NCBI GenBank assembly: GCA_013396655.1
Contig: WBMV01004231.1
Coordinates: forward strand, 124,001-188,000
Direction of reading: 5' to 3'
Origin: Campylorhamphus procurvoides
Lineage: Eukaryota; Chordata; Aves; Passeriformes; Dendrocolaptidae
Length of the DNA stretch: 64,000 nucleotides
The translations under genes and the position numbers were made by a program. This document shows, in pieces, positions 24,501-35,640 of this stretch. The first letter of the stretch is position 1. Every line of letters starts with the position of its first letter. A model generated the notes under the pieces. That model worked only from the letters and a program-made list of their open reading frames with translations. It was not told where the DNA came from and searched no databases.

Positions 24501-27500
24501 TCTGTATCACCTTGGCAGGTACAAAGATATTTTGGAGAGAGATTATGCTCATCCCCATCCAGGTCAGGATGCTCACCTGAGCCTAAGCAGTGCAATTATG
24601 GTGGGAACTGGGTGTAACCTTCCCTGGGTACTGGAGAGTGGGGCAGGGAGACTTCCCTGGGGAAGGGATGTGGACTCCGCATTCCATTATTCTTTAGGGT
24701 GATACCATTTTTCTAGAGGGAAGAGGCATAAATGTTTCATTAGTGGTGCTTTGATTCACGTTTTAGAATACAATGTTTGCATTTAAATCTTTTACAAAAT
24801 TTGAAATATAAGATAGGTGAAATTGCCCAAGAATCCCTTAAGATGTAAGAGTGAGTCATACATTAAAATAAAGGACCTGCAATTGCTGACATGGTGACTT
24901 GATGTTCTATTCAGGGCACTGTGGCTTTTTCTGACCCTGCTGCGCAACGCAGAACCAGCCCAAAGCAACATGTTCCCTGGCAGGTCTGATAAAGGCTGCA
25001 CGTGGTCCTGCTGGACAGCACGGGTCCCAAGAAAAGATGGAGCACAAACAGATTCAGGGCTTGGTAGGGGCAGTGCAAGGGGGTTGCCTTGGGGTTCCTG
25101 ACAGTCAGGAAGGTAGATAAATGGGGGCAACAACTGCTTCAAACCCATATGTCTGCTTTGGATGAAGCTGTGTGGGCAGCCTGAACCTGGTGAGGGGGTT
25201 AGTCTGAAGAGATGTAGTTTGTATGTAGAAATACAAATCACTGGGATGGGCCATGTGAGGCCTCTCAGTGTCAGATGGGAAGTTCCACATACACACACAT
25301 TTACAGGCACACCCCATCTTGCATTTTCCTCTTTGACATGAGTGCTGAAGTGTGACACGTCCATGGCAATTCTGAGATGAGAAAGCAAGAAATTGATCAG
25401 AGCAGATGCTGGAAATGTTAACAACATAGTATGGCCCTAACAAATCAGTGCTAATAGAGGGATAGGGAGGAGAGATGCCCAGCAAGGCTCTAAGGCTGGC
25501 TGGCTAATTTAACCATGAGCCTAATCAACTGGTTCTTTCTAATTACCATGAAAGGAGTGACTGTCTGAAAACTGCTTCTTAAGTTTGTATCTATCTCTTT
25601 CGTCAACTGCTCTCTAGTGTGTGATGAACTAAATCCAGGAGACAATGTTGGCTTGTTGGGACAGCCCAGGCCAACCTCTAACCTATATATGTCTAATTTC
25701 CATGTGAGTATAATTTGGAGGTGGCCACCAATAATGGATTGCAGGTATTATTCTAGGAAATTGGGTGGAAAATGCCAAGTGTTGAGCAGCTTCCACCCAT
25801 GCTGCAGGAGAGGGGCTTGCTGACAGAGCAGCTCATGGTATGGAGGTTTTAATTGCCATCCCAAGCTGATGATTCATAGGCTTTTCTCTTTCCATTCCCT
25901 TTCCCTTGGCAGATCCTGCATGTCCCGTTGACAACTGAAGCCCAACAGCCCCAAGCTCTTTATCTATCCTTCAAAATCTACCCAGCCTCCTCCTTTTCCC
26001 GTTGATGTTGACAGCTCCACCACCACGCCATGTCCCCACAGGCTCACAGCAGTGGTGTCACTTCTCACTCTTCCCCATCTCCGAGGTTTTGTGAAATGCT
26101 TCTGCTTTTCCTGTGCAACATCTCCTGAGTGTCTTTTCTCTCCTTCATTTCTGCAGCTGACACTAACTATAGCATCCACCTCTCTGGCTTTTCTAACTCT
26201 TTGCATCGTCTCTCCACATGTAAAGTTGTGAGGGTCTACTACAACCTGCATTTCCCTACCCCTTCCAGACATCCCCACACCATGAACTGGTGCTGGGGGA
26301 GGCGACAAATAGCCAGTAAGGATAAAGGGAACTGATTTTAATTTTGAAAGAGCACAATGCTCTTGTTATGCCCAGAGGAGCACAGGCTTTTGTATTAATA
26401 TAAATATGAGATTTCTTGAGTTCTTCATGCTTTTGTTTCACTTCAGTGACAGATACTGCTAAGTTGGTGGGGTTTTTGATAAAATATAGGAGGTAGAGAT
26501 ATTTGAGTTGCTCTTAGTTTGTCTGAATTTCACAAATGGATATTGCTGCCAGCTGGAGGGGCTCGAAACGTTTGTGTAAATGAATCAATTAATCTTTGAG
26601 ATATTTAAGTTTAAAAAAAATCATCTGGGAGTATTTCTGCCCTCAGTTACACACAGAAGACATAATCAAATAGCCGTAGTATATTCAGTTCAAATCCCAC
26701 CTTATTCCTACAGCCTTAGGCCACCATTTTTATATAAGGGATTTCCCAGAGAGAAATATGCATCGTGCTCAGTGTAATGTCTGCAGAGGAAGTGCAGAGC
26801 TTCTGGGGTGCATTTACTTGCAGCTCTTCGTCAACCATAATTTGCCTAATGACAACCATATTACACTCTTGCATGGGTTTGCATTAGATAGCAAGTGTTG
26901 TTTATTTAGAAGTATCTAAACACATTTTTTTATATAAATGAGAGACACAGAAATCAGCTTTCTGTGTTTCATAGGGTTGCCAGGGTAGCAGTAGCAAAAT
27001 ATAGCAAATCAACAGTGAGATCTGCAAGAACGAATAGAGACTATGCCCAGAGGCTGTGGAAGGCACTGAGACATATTTCAGGCTTTATCAGGAATGAGGC
27101 AAACATTTGCATGGCCCTGAAAGATCTTCTGGCTTTGCAATGAACTGCCATAAAATGGTATAATTAAAAGTTACATTCTGTTTGAGCCTTTTCTCACACT
27201 CAGTAATCAAACACCATAATCAGAATGAATTATTGCATTTGTATTCTGCCATCCACTGAAAAAAGCACACCGCTTGGCTTATAGCCTGGTCTTGATTTAT
27301 TAGGTCTAATTTCAGAGACTGGCATGAAAAAGGGAATCAGATTCCTGCAGGACCTGTTGCATAGAGGCAGTGGTAACTTTAAGCCACGTGTGCTTTTCTT
27401 TGTGTGCTTCTCATTGTTTAGAACAAACTCTTCCAGGTTGTTTTTTAAAGCTGCTTGGAGTGCACAGACAAGATGAAGGTTAAGCCAAGGAAGGGTTGAT

Positions 27501-28084
27501 CAGGACATAGATGTGCACAGTGCACTGAGGTTGGCAGCTTCGACTCTGATGTGACCTCCAGGTGCTATGAATGAAACCACAGGATTAGTAACAAGGCACT
27601 TGCTGAGCTGCCAAGGCTCCTGTAATGAGACAGAGAAGTGGAAACAGCATTTCTGCGCAGGGTAACAAAATCAAGACTTGAAGCATAGTATTGTGGTTGA
27701 TTGCAAATAATGGAGCTGCAAAATGATTTCTGCATAGGAATGTACTGTTTGGATGTCTTGCAAACTGTTTTCCATACCCGTTTCAATATGCAGCTGGGAT
27801 GTGATGACCATAAATTCTTTTGTTTGGTATAGGTGTGAATTTTCTGAGAAACAGGAAAACAGAAATAGAAATCCAAAGCCAATGTTTTTATGTAGAAATT
27901 CTGCTTTGAAGAAAAAGTAAACTGTGCCTAATCCAGCAAACTTCTAGGATATCTGCTAAAGCATCAGTCCAATTCCATCCTTTGTAAAGGACACACTGTG
28001 GCATGCTCTGGCATTCATCAGTATCCAGAAATTACCAGAAAGATGTAGACAGTAGCCTGTTTCCAAGTATTTTTCAATAGATGT
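18586..28084. other. Noncoding DNA, repeat-poor; no gene recognised
   Basis: About 9.5 kb with no recognisable interspersed repeat. There is a (T)14 run at 21561-21574. A 6-bp inverted repeat forming two opposed splice-donor-like sequences is at 20834-20848. The longest open frame of the window is on the minus strand at 24792-25427 (211 codons), overlapping another minus frame at 25105-25485 (126 codons). Neither translation shows a domain, a repeated motif or a known family, so I do not call a CDS. A 30-nt 'gaaagtgctttataaatgtcag'-type piece at 19280-19305 resembles an old SINE/LINE end but is too short to assign. Confidence 0.5.
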
Positions 28085-28265
28085 GTGACATTCAAATTAA
28101 AATAAATCATTCAAAAAAGTGACAAACGTGCTGCAACTGTTGGAAATATATGAGAGTAATAGTCTGCAGCAGACACTACAAACAGTTGGCAAAATAAATG
28201 TAGTGTGAAGGCTGCCGCTGATGATTTTGTGATTAACAGTTGCCAATTGTTTGAACAAAGGTCAC
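28085..28265. promoter_or_regulatory. Enhancer-like segment with an E-box/Myb-type cluster
   Basis: Three copies of CAGTTG (or its complement CAACTG) at 28134-28139, 28183-28188 and 28237-28242, plus CAATTG at 28244-28249, lie within about 115 bp. These fit the E-box CANNTG, and CAGTTG also contains the Myb core. The sequence is free of simple repeats and coding potential. This looks like clustered regulatory DNA, but clustering by chance is possible. Confidence 0.22.
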
Positions 28266-31200
28266 TTTTCCATCAAAGTCTGCCAGACCTTTGTGGAGGG
28301 TTTTCTTACTTGGTTCTGAATTTTTTATTCTCCCTGATTTCTGTTCAAAACAGTCTGGAGAGCTAAATTCATACATCAAAGCCTAAACCGGCAGGTCAGA
28401 GCCAAAGAGCTGGGACTCCAGTAGAGAAGAGGGAGTTTCTGAAGAAGATTGAGAGCTTTCTTGGGTTGTCTTTCTCCGTGATCCTCCCTCACACCTAACC
28501 ACAACCTCTATGAGTAGAGATGTGCATCTGTAACTCCCTTTCTGGTCAGATTAGCACAGGTTAATGATTTCCAGCATCTCAAAACAGGCAGCTGCCTGAC
28601 TTTTGGTCACGTCAGCTGTTTTGCTGGTGCCTCTTTTCTTTTGTTCTTTGTCACCTTAGCCTGCCTGATTTGTCAAGTTGAAGTTCCTCTGAGGAGGTAC
28701 AGAGTAAACTTATTGGATGCTCTGCCCAGGGGCTGTGATTTATTTGTCCCTGTGTGTTTATTAAATGGAAAATTGCCTCAGTCTTCTCACTATGTGCAAT
28801 GCCCACGTACTTCATCTTCTGCCAACATTTCAAATGCTGGGACTTGGCGAGCACACCCAGCTTCTTAAAATGTAGGCCTTAGAGGCAAAAGTTTTTTGAA
28901 ACTAACAGGTGCCTCTGAACTTTGATTTAAACTTGTAACTGTCACCAGGGTTTTGACAGATGGGTAATGAAAGATCAAGACAAATGCTGGTAGGAGTCTT
29001 TTGAGATGTGCTGCTATTAGCATTTGCTCTGAGCACATTTTAAAGAGAACATAAGACTAACAATTTAATGTCTGTTAGTCATCTCACACTGGAGAACTCC
29101 TGCCAGAGGAGGTAAAATGTCTAACTCAGAATTGATGACAGGGGATTGGTAATAAAGAAGAGGGAAAGGGAGGCACCAAAAGACAAGCTATAGCCCTGAA
29201 CCGGGAAGAGAATAGAAATGAAGAGACAGATCAATCAGAGTTCTCAGATATGCGCCTAGTCCAGTTAAAATTGTGCTTTCTAGGGTATGGGCTGGCAAAA
29301 ATACCCTGTAATGAAGTGTCTGCTGGATGTGGTATTAGCTAGAGATGCATGGGACGCAGTGGTTGAAATAAGATGTTTCTTTGAGTGACTGTTAAAGTTG
29401 TCAGTGGAGAGTGGTACAGAATAATGCAGATAAGCTTCTTAAGTCACCCCTGGATGGCAGCTTAGTTGCACCTCTGCTTACCCTGGATCTGGCTTCTACA
29501 TATTCTTTAATATAACACTTCTGCAAGGGCTCAGAGTGTGATAGTTTAGCATGCTCTGGTAGCCCCATATTCCGTAAGTAATGAAGTGTCGGTGAAGTCG
29601 GAGGGATTGTCTTTTGAGGAGGGAATTGCTTCACACAACTGGCTCTTTTCTTCTGTTGAATTTCATTGCATTTCTCTTCCATAGCGCTGAGATGTTTCAT
29701 AAGCTGCTAAACTCTGGCCCCAAACAAGCCAAGTAATTTCTCTCTGTGCCAATCTGTGTGTGTCACCGATAACATAAATCCTCATGTGCCACAGTGATCT
29801 GTGCCCGGGTGTGGGAGGAAACAAGCCAAGGGATTGATAAGTGTAGTGCTCTACTTTTTCCCCTTGAAAAACCTGCACTGCCCTGTTTCCTCAGAGAATG
29901 GAAAGGAAGGCACCAAGAGACTGTGCTAAATTGTGTGCTCCTCTCCAAATCCTGCCAGAGACCCTTCAGAAAATCCTCAGGAAGAGAAGGCTGCCCAAAA
30001 TGACACTCACTCCTGCTGCTGAGGGTCTGTGTCCTCTGCTCCCAGGGAAGCACATGTGCCTCTCTACTGAATCCCCTTCTTCCTTTTAATGAGCTTTTGC
30101 ATCTTTAAAACAATCCAAAGCAAGGATAAATTTTACTATAATGATTTTGCAAAAGACTCAGGCTCTTCAGTTCACTTCTTTAGCATTTCCTGACATCTAC
30201 CAGTGTATTTTCTAACAGTGTGTTTGTCATAAAATAACAGATCAGGGTGTGAAAACCTTCAGACCCTGGGAGAAGTGTTGGAGGTCACAGGGCCCCCTCT
30301 TTGGGGCTATCAGCATAATTCAGAGCCAGCGACACCCACAGATTAATTGCCCTTTTATTGATTCTGAATTGACTTCCTTAATTAAGGAGAGTGCCACTTG
30401 GTTGCATGATTGCTTTTTTTACGCTTTCAAATTATTAAAGCCAAAGCTTGGAAGTGAAATCCTTTGCTGTTTATAAGCTCGTCCTTGGAAATATTCTGGC
30501 GTATTTAACAGAATTCCCTGCCTGAAGTTTAAATTTCCTTAAATTTGTATCACTATTTTGATATAAAGTGCACTGAGACAACTTGCAGCATCTGGGGCTG
30601 TAGAGGCAGCAAGAGGCCCCATCTCTGGGATATTGTGATAGAGATGCTTTCCTCAGAGGAACTGAAATAGCTGGCAACTTGGAGAAAAACGTTCCCTTTT
30701 CACACAGCTTGTCAATATGTTAAGTGCTCTGGAGACAGTGCTTTTGTGCTACTGCAGACATTAAATCCTGTACATTTCATGGGCTGTGACAGTCCTGTTT
30801 TCAAATGTTTTAAGCATTGATTGTACTCAGGATGATGTATCCAGTGGTGGAAACTCTGCTGGAGGGATCATGTTGATGCCAAAATGAAGAGGGTGAAGCA
30901 TTTTCCTTGAAAATACTGTGGTCCTTCCCTCAGGCTGTGCTTAGACCATAGAAGAAACACAGAGATCTGGGAAGGTAAAATCCATTGCTAAATATTAAAA
31001 ATCCCACATAATTTTTCCCAACTCTTCTCACCAAATCTGAGGTGGTGGCAGCTTGGCTTGATTCTCAGATGGGGTTTTCCTCTCCTTTTTCACTTGACCA
31101 AGCAAACAAGGAAAGAGGTTATGTTCAAGTGAATGATGTTAGTCCTCAGGCTGCAAAGCTGATGGGGATTTTGTTCCTTTGAAAGGTTTTGGCCAAATTG

Positions 31201-33589
31201 AAGAGGAATAAAGACAGGAATATTCTCCACACTGCTCTCACTTACAGTAATCCCTCATGCAACAATAGGAAAGTCAAAAAACTGCCTTTCTGGCAGAGAG
31301 GAGGAGGAGTTTCCTGGGTGAAGTTGTGTCTTGGGGTAAACACGGTGCTCTGCAAAGCTAGTTTTCAGGGAAGCAAGAAAATAATTGAAAAATCAAGAAA
31401 AAGTTCTGTCATTTTGTGTCTTCTCCTGGCATCTGTGACCATGCAGTTCCTCCAAGACCTCCAACTCACATGGAATAAGACTTTTTTTGCTCCTCTTCCT
31501 CCTCCATTCTGCTGCTGTTGGCATGTACCTGCCTCTTGTGTTGGATCTTCCATGTGCTCCAACAGCTCAGGACAAATAATTGGTATGGAAAAAGCACAGT
31601 GCAGGATAAAGCTGTCCAGGGTCACCTTCCAATCTATTGTCGTTGCCTTAGAGACTGTGACTAAGGACAGTAACTTGTGGTTTTGTAGGATAACGTGGAG
31701 CAAGTTGGATGCACTAGTTAACTGGAAAGTTTTAGGAAAGCCATTGCTGCAGGTGATGTGAAATCGTGATTTTTTTGCTCTTCCAATCTGCAGGATTTAA
31801 CTTCAGAACAGTGATTTACTCTCTGGGGACAGATCAGGTGCAATCCCTGCTGCTTGCTCTTAGTCAGAAGCAAAGCACAGTATTTCTGCTTTTAAAATGA
31901 AAAGCACCCTGCAAGTGTATTATTCATTTTTAAGAGATAAATGTTGGAACTAAAGAAATAGTCATAGTCCAAAGACATTCAGATGTATTTCCATACATAA
32001 TAGCTTTCTGAGTGTGTGTATACATGTGTCCTCCACAGTAAATACATATTCCAGTTAAAATTATTTTGCATAGTCATAATGAGGCTCTTGTGATAATAGG
32101 TGATTTACTTCTTTAATGGTTTGAGTTCTAGTAGGGTAAGAAAACTAAGGGTTTGATCTTCACTGAGTGCAAGTTGGTGTAGCCCTACATTATTGTCATT
32201 CTAGACTTGATAGTCCAGTATGAATGTGCTGACCCAGCCCGAAAGGGAACAGGTCAGGTCACCATCCCTGGCTCTTTTCATGGTGTGTGTTCAGGAAGGT
32301 TGGGTTAACTGGCATTTTACTCCATTTGAAGAGGAAGAGAGCCAAAAACTACTGCAGTCACCTTTAGCATCATCTCAGAACTGCAGCCGTGACTCAGATA
32401 AGCCCAGTTCCACTTTTTGGTTGTTTGAGGCTCCTCTGCCATAAACTTCCCAAAAATCCTTGTGGAAATATTTTGGGTTTTTTTCTCTGAAGATACCTTG
32501 TAGAAAACATAGTACAATCCACACGTGTGACAAAAATTCCCTGAGGTTATAGTGGATTTATGGTACAGTCCGTTCCAGTGCAGCATCTTCCAGAGGAGAC
32601 ACAGCAAGACCAGTTCTGTGTCTGAGAGATTTATGCAGAGAAAATTATGAGGAAATGCAACCGGTCCAAGAATCCTCAAGATGGAAACAAATCCCAGCTG
32701 AAGACAGCATAACTGGCTCTTAAAAAAAAATACTATCTTCTTCATATTTATATCTTTCAACAACTTCTCTGTATCAAAACACAGGTGAAGGTCATTGCTT
32801 GGTTGAAGTTGTAAGGAAAAATATTTTTACGGGTACCAATATGTACCTACTGGGTATAATGCAGTGAGAATGTGTCTTTTGCCTTCCCTGGTGGCTGAGC
32901 CATAAAAGACAATCACCCTTCTACAACTGCTAGCCAAAAATCACACTTTTGGGTTAAACAAGAGAAGCTCTCACTTTTAGGCTTTAGTTCCATAAATTAT
33001 TGAGTTGCTTTGATAAATCCATGTGAATTCGGTAAAGCACTTAAGCACAACTTTGCCCTTAGGCATATTAATAAGCCTTAATAATACATCTTATAAAGCA
33101 GATGTGGCTTTATGGGTCCAGGTTAAAGAGTCTATTCCCTCTTCCCCCATGAGGATGGTCCAAAACATCTGAGAGGCAGATCTCTCTTCTCAGACACTGT
33201 AGGTGTGCTGGGCTGGCCTTGCAGCACTGTCCCCCATCCTTGGTGCTCTCTGGCTCGATGGAACACCCAGTAACTCGCTCTGTTCATGGATAGGTTATTC
33301 CTGGAGGTCCTGGGTTATGAAATGCATAAGAAACATTGTGCCGGTCTGGATAAAGTACGAAATGTTTCTACTTCATCCGTCAGTAGTAGGGGATGCTGAC
33401 GTACCAGCAATAAGCAGAATAGATGAAGTGATCCATCCCAGACCATATGCTCCTCATTTCCAACAGTTTGTGGTTTGCAAAGACTTTCTGAGCCAGCAAT
33501 TGTATTTAGACCATCATGGACCTGCCCTCTAAGAATGTGTTTAACTCCCTTTGAAAACCATTTAAACTTTTCAATAGTTCATGAGCTTG
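28266..33589. other. Noncoding DNA, no gene recognised
   Basis: No repeat family, RNA gene or convincing exon was seen. A 190-codon frame on + at 31189-31761 begins with a TTG, has no domain, and overlaps a 112-codon frame on the other strand; it looks like a chance frame in a locally GC-richer stretch. The minus frame at 32317-32763 (148 codons) is likewise unrecognisable. Confidence 0.5.
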
Positions 33590-33900
33590 AAAAATATCCG
33601 CAGGGATGATGGTTTTGCTAATTACAGGAGCTGCTACATTTTAAACTGGCGCAGTTGCTTTTGTAGCTGGCCAGAGATTTGAGGCTGAAAGCAGGTAGGA
33701 GAAAGGCAGGAGTTTGCCATCTGCTCATGCTGAAGTGTGTTGTTTTGGGTAAGTGGCCGTCCATTGCATTAATGGCCCCTCATAGTAGGCACAATACCTA
33801 GCGGTACTGGCATACATTTTTTGCTAATAGAAAATGTCATAGTGTAAGTACCGTGCTGTAATTGCATTGGCCGATTTCCATCACAAGCATTAATTCAGGG
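33590..33900. promoter_or_regulatory. Conserved-noncoding-like segment
   Basis: AT-balanced unique sequence with a TAATTA homeodomain core at 33619-33624, 'gtgctgtaattgc' near 33850 and 'aagcattaattcag' near 33885. No repeats or coding frame. I flag it on texture only; cross-species conservation is untested. Confidence 0.18.
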
Positions 33901-34299
33901 CAGTGCTGGTTGGAAATCTCCATGAATTGCTGATGTGAGATTTGCCAGCTGCTGGAGGTGCTGCACTTTGCCTTGTGCCGTGTGCCCGTGTGGCTGTGCT
34001 GTTCTGGTAGGAGCAGTACAAGGGCTGAACTGAAGCCATGTGTCTAAGCATTTAAAAATAGCAAACAGAATGTTTTTCCAAGTGGAGCCAAGGCAGGAAG
34101 AAGCAGTGCTGACTTGCATTGGGAAAGAGAGCGTGAGTTTGAACTTTTCTCCAAAGCTGCATCAGTTTTAGCTGACACCGATTCCAGTGTAAGTTGTGCA
34201 AACCCCAGCAGATCTGGTGTGTCCCACTAACATCAAAAGTGTCAGAGCTTGGAAGGAGGGGTGATTTGCAATCAAACAACAGCAATTAAACCAGGGATA

Positions 34300-34520
34300 C
34301 AGATTACTTTATAATGAGACTGAGCCAAGGCCGCATGTCAATGAATTAGGGTTCTAGTTCACGTATAATCATAAATCTTCAGTATGAAGGTTATAAAACT
34401 CTTTTCACCAATATTTGTCTGCCTGAAAAATCTATGAAGCATTAGCAGCAGCTTGAAGCTATGAAGAGGAACCACTCAGCTTCATTTGCATGTAAAATAT
34501 ATACAGTACAAGCCGCAAAA
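34300..34520. promoter_or_regulatory. Conserved-noncoding-like segment with an octamer motif
   Basis: Unique AT-rich sequence with 'caatgaattagg', 'cgtataatcataaat' and a POU octamer core ATTTGCAT at 34484-34491. No repeat, no exon signal. The composition and motif mix resemble developmental enhancers, but this is inference from texture alone. Confidence 0.2.
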
Positions 34521-35449
34521 AAGATCTCTTGATGTTTTCCCATGATATAAATATTTGATGTTGTTTAGATTCCTTTCCTGTTCTTTTATGGAGGGTTTTC
34601 TACTCAATTAGACTTGGGTGGAAACACATTTTCTGCCCAGTTTTGTACCAGAATGATGGAGAATGATTGAAATGAACAGATTTAAAAATTAAATTTGTTA
34701 TTACAAATGAGATTTATAGATATTTTCTCTTTGGGGAGTGTGTTGCTTTATTGATTTCTTCAAAATAACAAATACCAATGTGGGCAATTAGAAGCTGTAA
34801 GGTGGTGAATCCAATTTCTGGCAATTTTATTATTCTATCACTCCAAAAAGAATTTGTTCAGCTAATTATTGTTGCTGCTGATACGAAGTAATGATGAAGG
34901 CCTCTGTACCTTGATTGGTGAATCGACATCTTTATTCCTTAAGCTATAATAGAAGGGACAGTGCATTCCTGAACGTGTGGTAGAGTCAAAACCAGCTGTG
35001 CAGTGGTGCAAGTCAAGTTCATGAGTTTCTACACATTCTTGTAATGATCCAGTAGACTCCAGAAAAAATCCCCTTGCAAAGAAATACAAATACAAACAAA
35101 AAGGAGTGGAAATCACTGATACCTACCAATTAAATCTAAATAATGATGATTCTAGTAAGAAATATGTAACTATTTCTGGCACTAGCGTTTTCACTACAGC
35201 AAAACAACACTTCAGCAGCGTTCCTAATCAGCATGTGCAACAAACAGAACCTCAGCTACTTAACTCGAAGCTTTTTTTTTCATATGGTGTTTCATAAATA
35301 TCTTTAGGAAGTGAATCTGATGATAATAATTATACTACTGCTGTATGCAGTTAAAGACTTCTCCCAGAATAACAAATAACCTGCTAGAAAAGCTCTAAGA
35401 GCTCCCCATGCCTGCCTACACTAATAATACAGTAGTGCTTTGTGTGTAC
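34521..35449. other. Noncoding DNA, no feature recognised
   Basis: AT-rich, with short frames only (up to 84 codons). No repeat family was recognised before the SINE-like fragment that follows. Confidence 0.5.
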
Positions 35450-35640
35450 ATAGCCTTTTTAAAGGCACTTTCATGATAATTATCTAATTAAGCCTTACAA
35501 TTCTCTCTGAAAGTAAGTAAGTATGATTATACCTACTTTATACAGGTGGAAACTGAAAAATAAAGGCACCCAAAATTCCTCTTGAGGTGACAGAGGCAGC
35601 AGGACTCTCCAGGAGGTGATTTAACCCACCTGAGCTCTGT
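35450..35640 (+). repeat. Ancient MIR-like (CORE-SINE) fragment
   Basis: The order of blocks follows MIR. 'ggcactttcatgataattatc' is followed by 'taagccttacaa', 'aagtaagtatgattatacc', 'ctactttatacaggtggaaac', 'tgaaaaataaaggc', then 'ggtgacagaggcagcagg'. The MIR counterparts I know are 'gcgctttacatatattatc', 'taatcctcacaa', 'tattattatccccattttacagatgaggaaactgaggc' and 'tggcagagctggg'. MIR is an amniote-wide extinct SINE, so a diverged copy is expected in a bird. Borders are approximate. Confidence 0.65.

Noticed and set aside
26686..26702. 'cagttcaaatcccacc', resembling a tRNA B box
   Set aside because: No A box or foldable cloverleaf lies upstream at the right distance.
31189..31761. 190-codon open frame on +
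   Set aside because: Starts with TTG, shows no domain or signal, overlaps an unrelated 112-codon frame on the other strand, and has no splice or promoter context. Best explained by low local stop density.
32317..32763. 148-codon frame on -
   Set aside because: No recognisable domain, no conserved-looking composition and no splice context.
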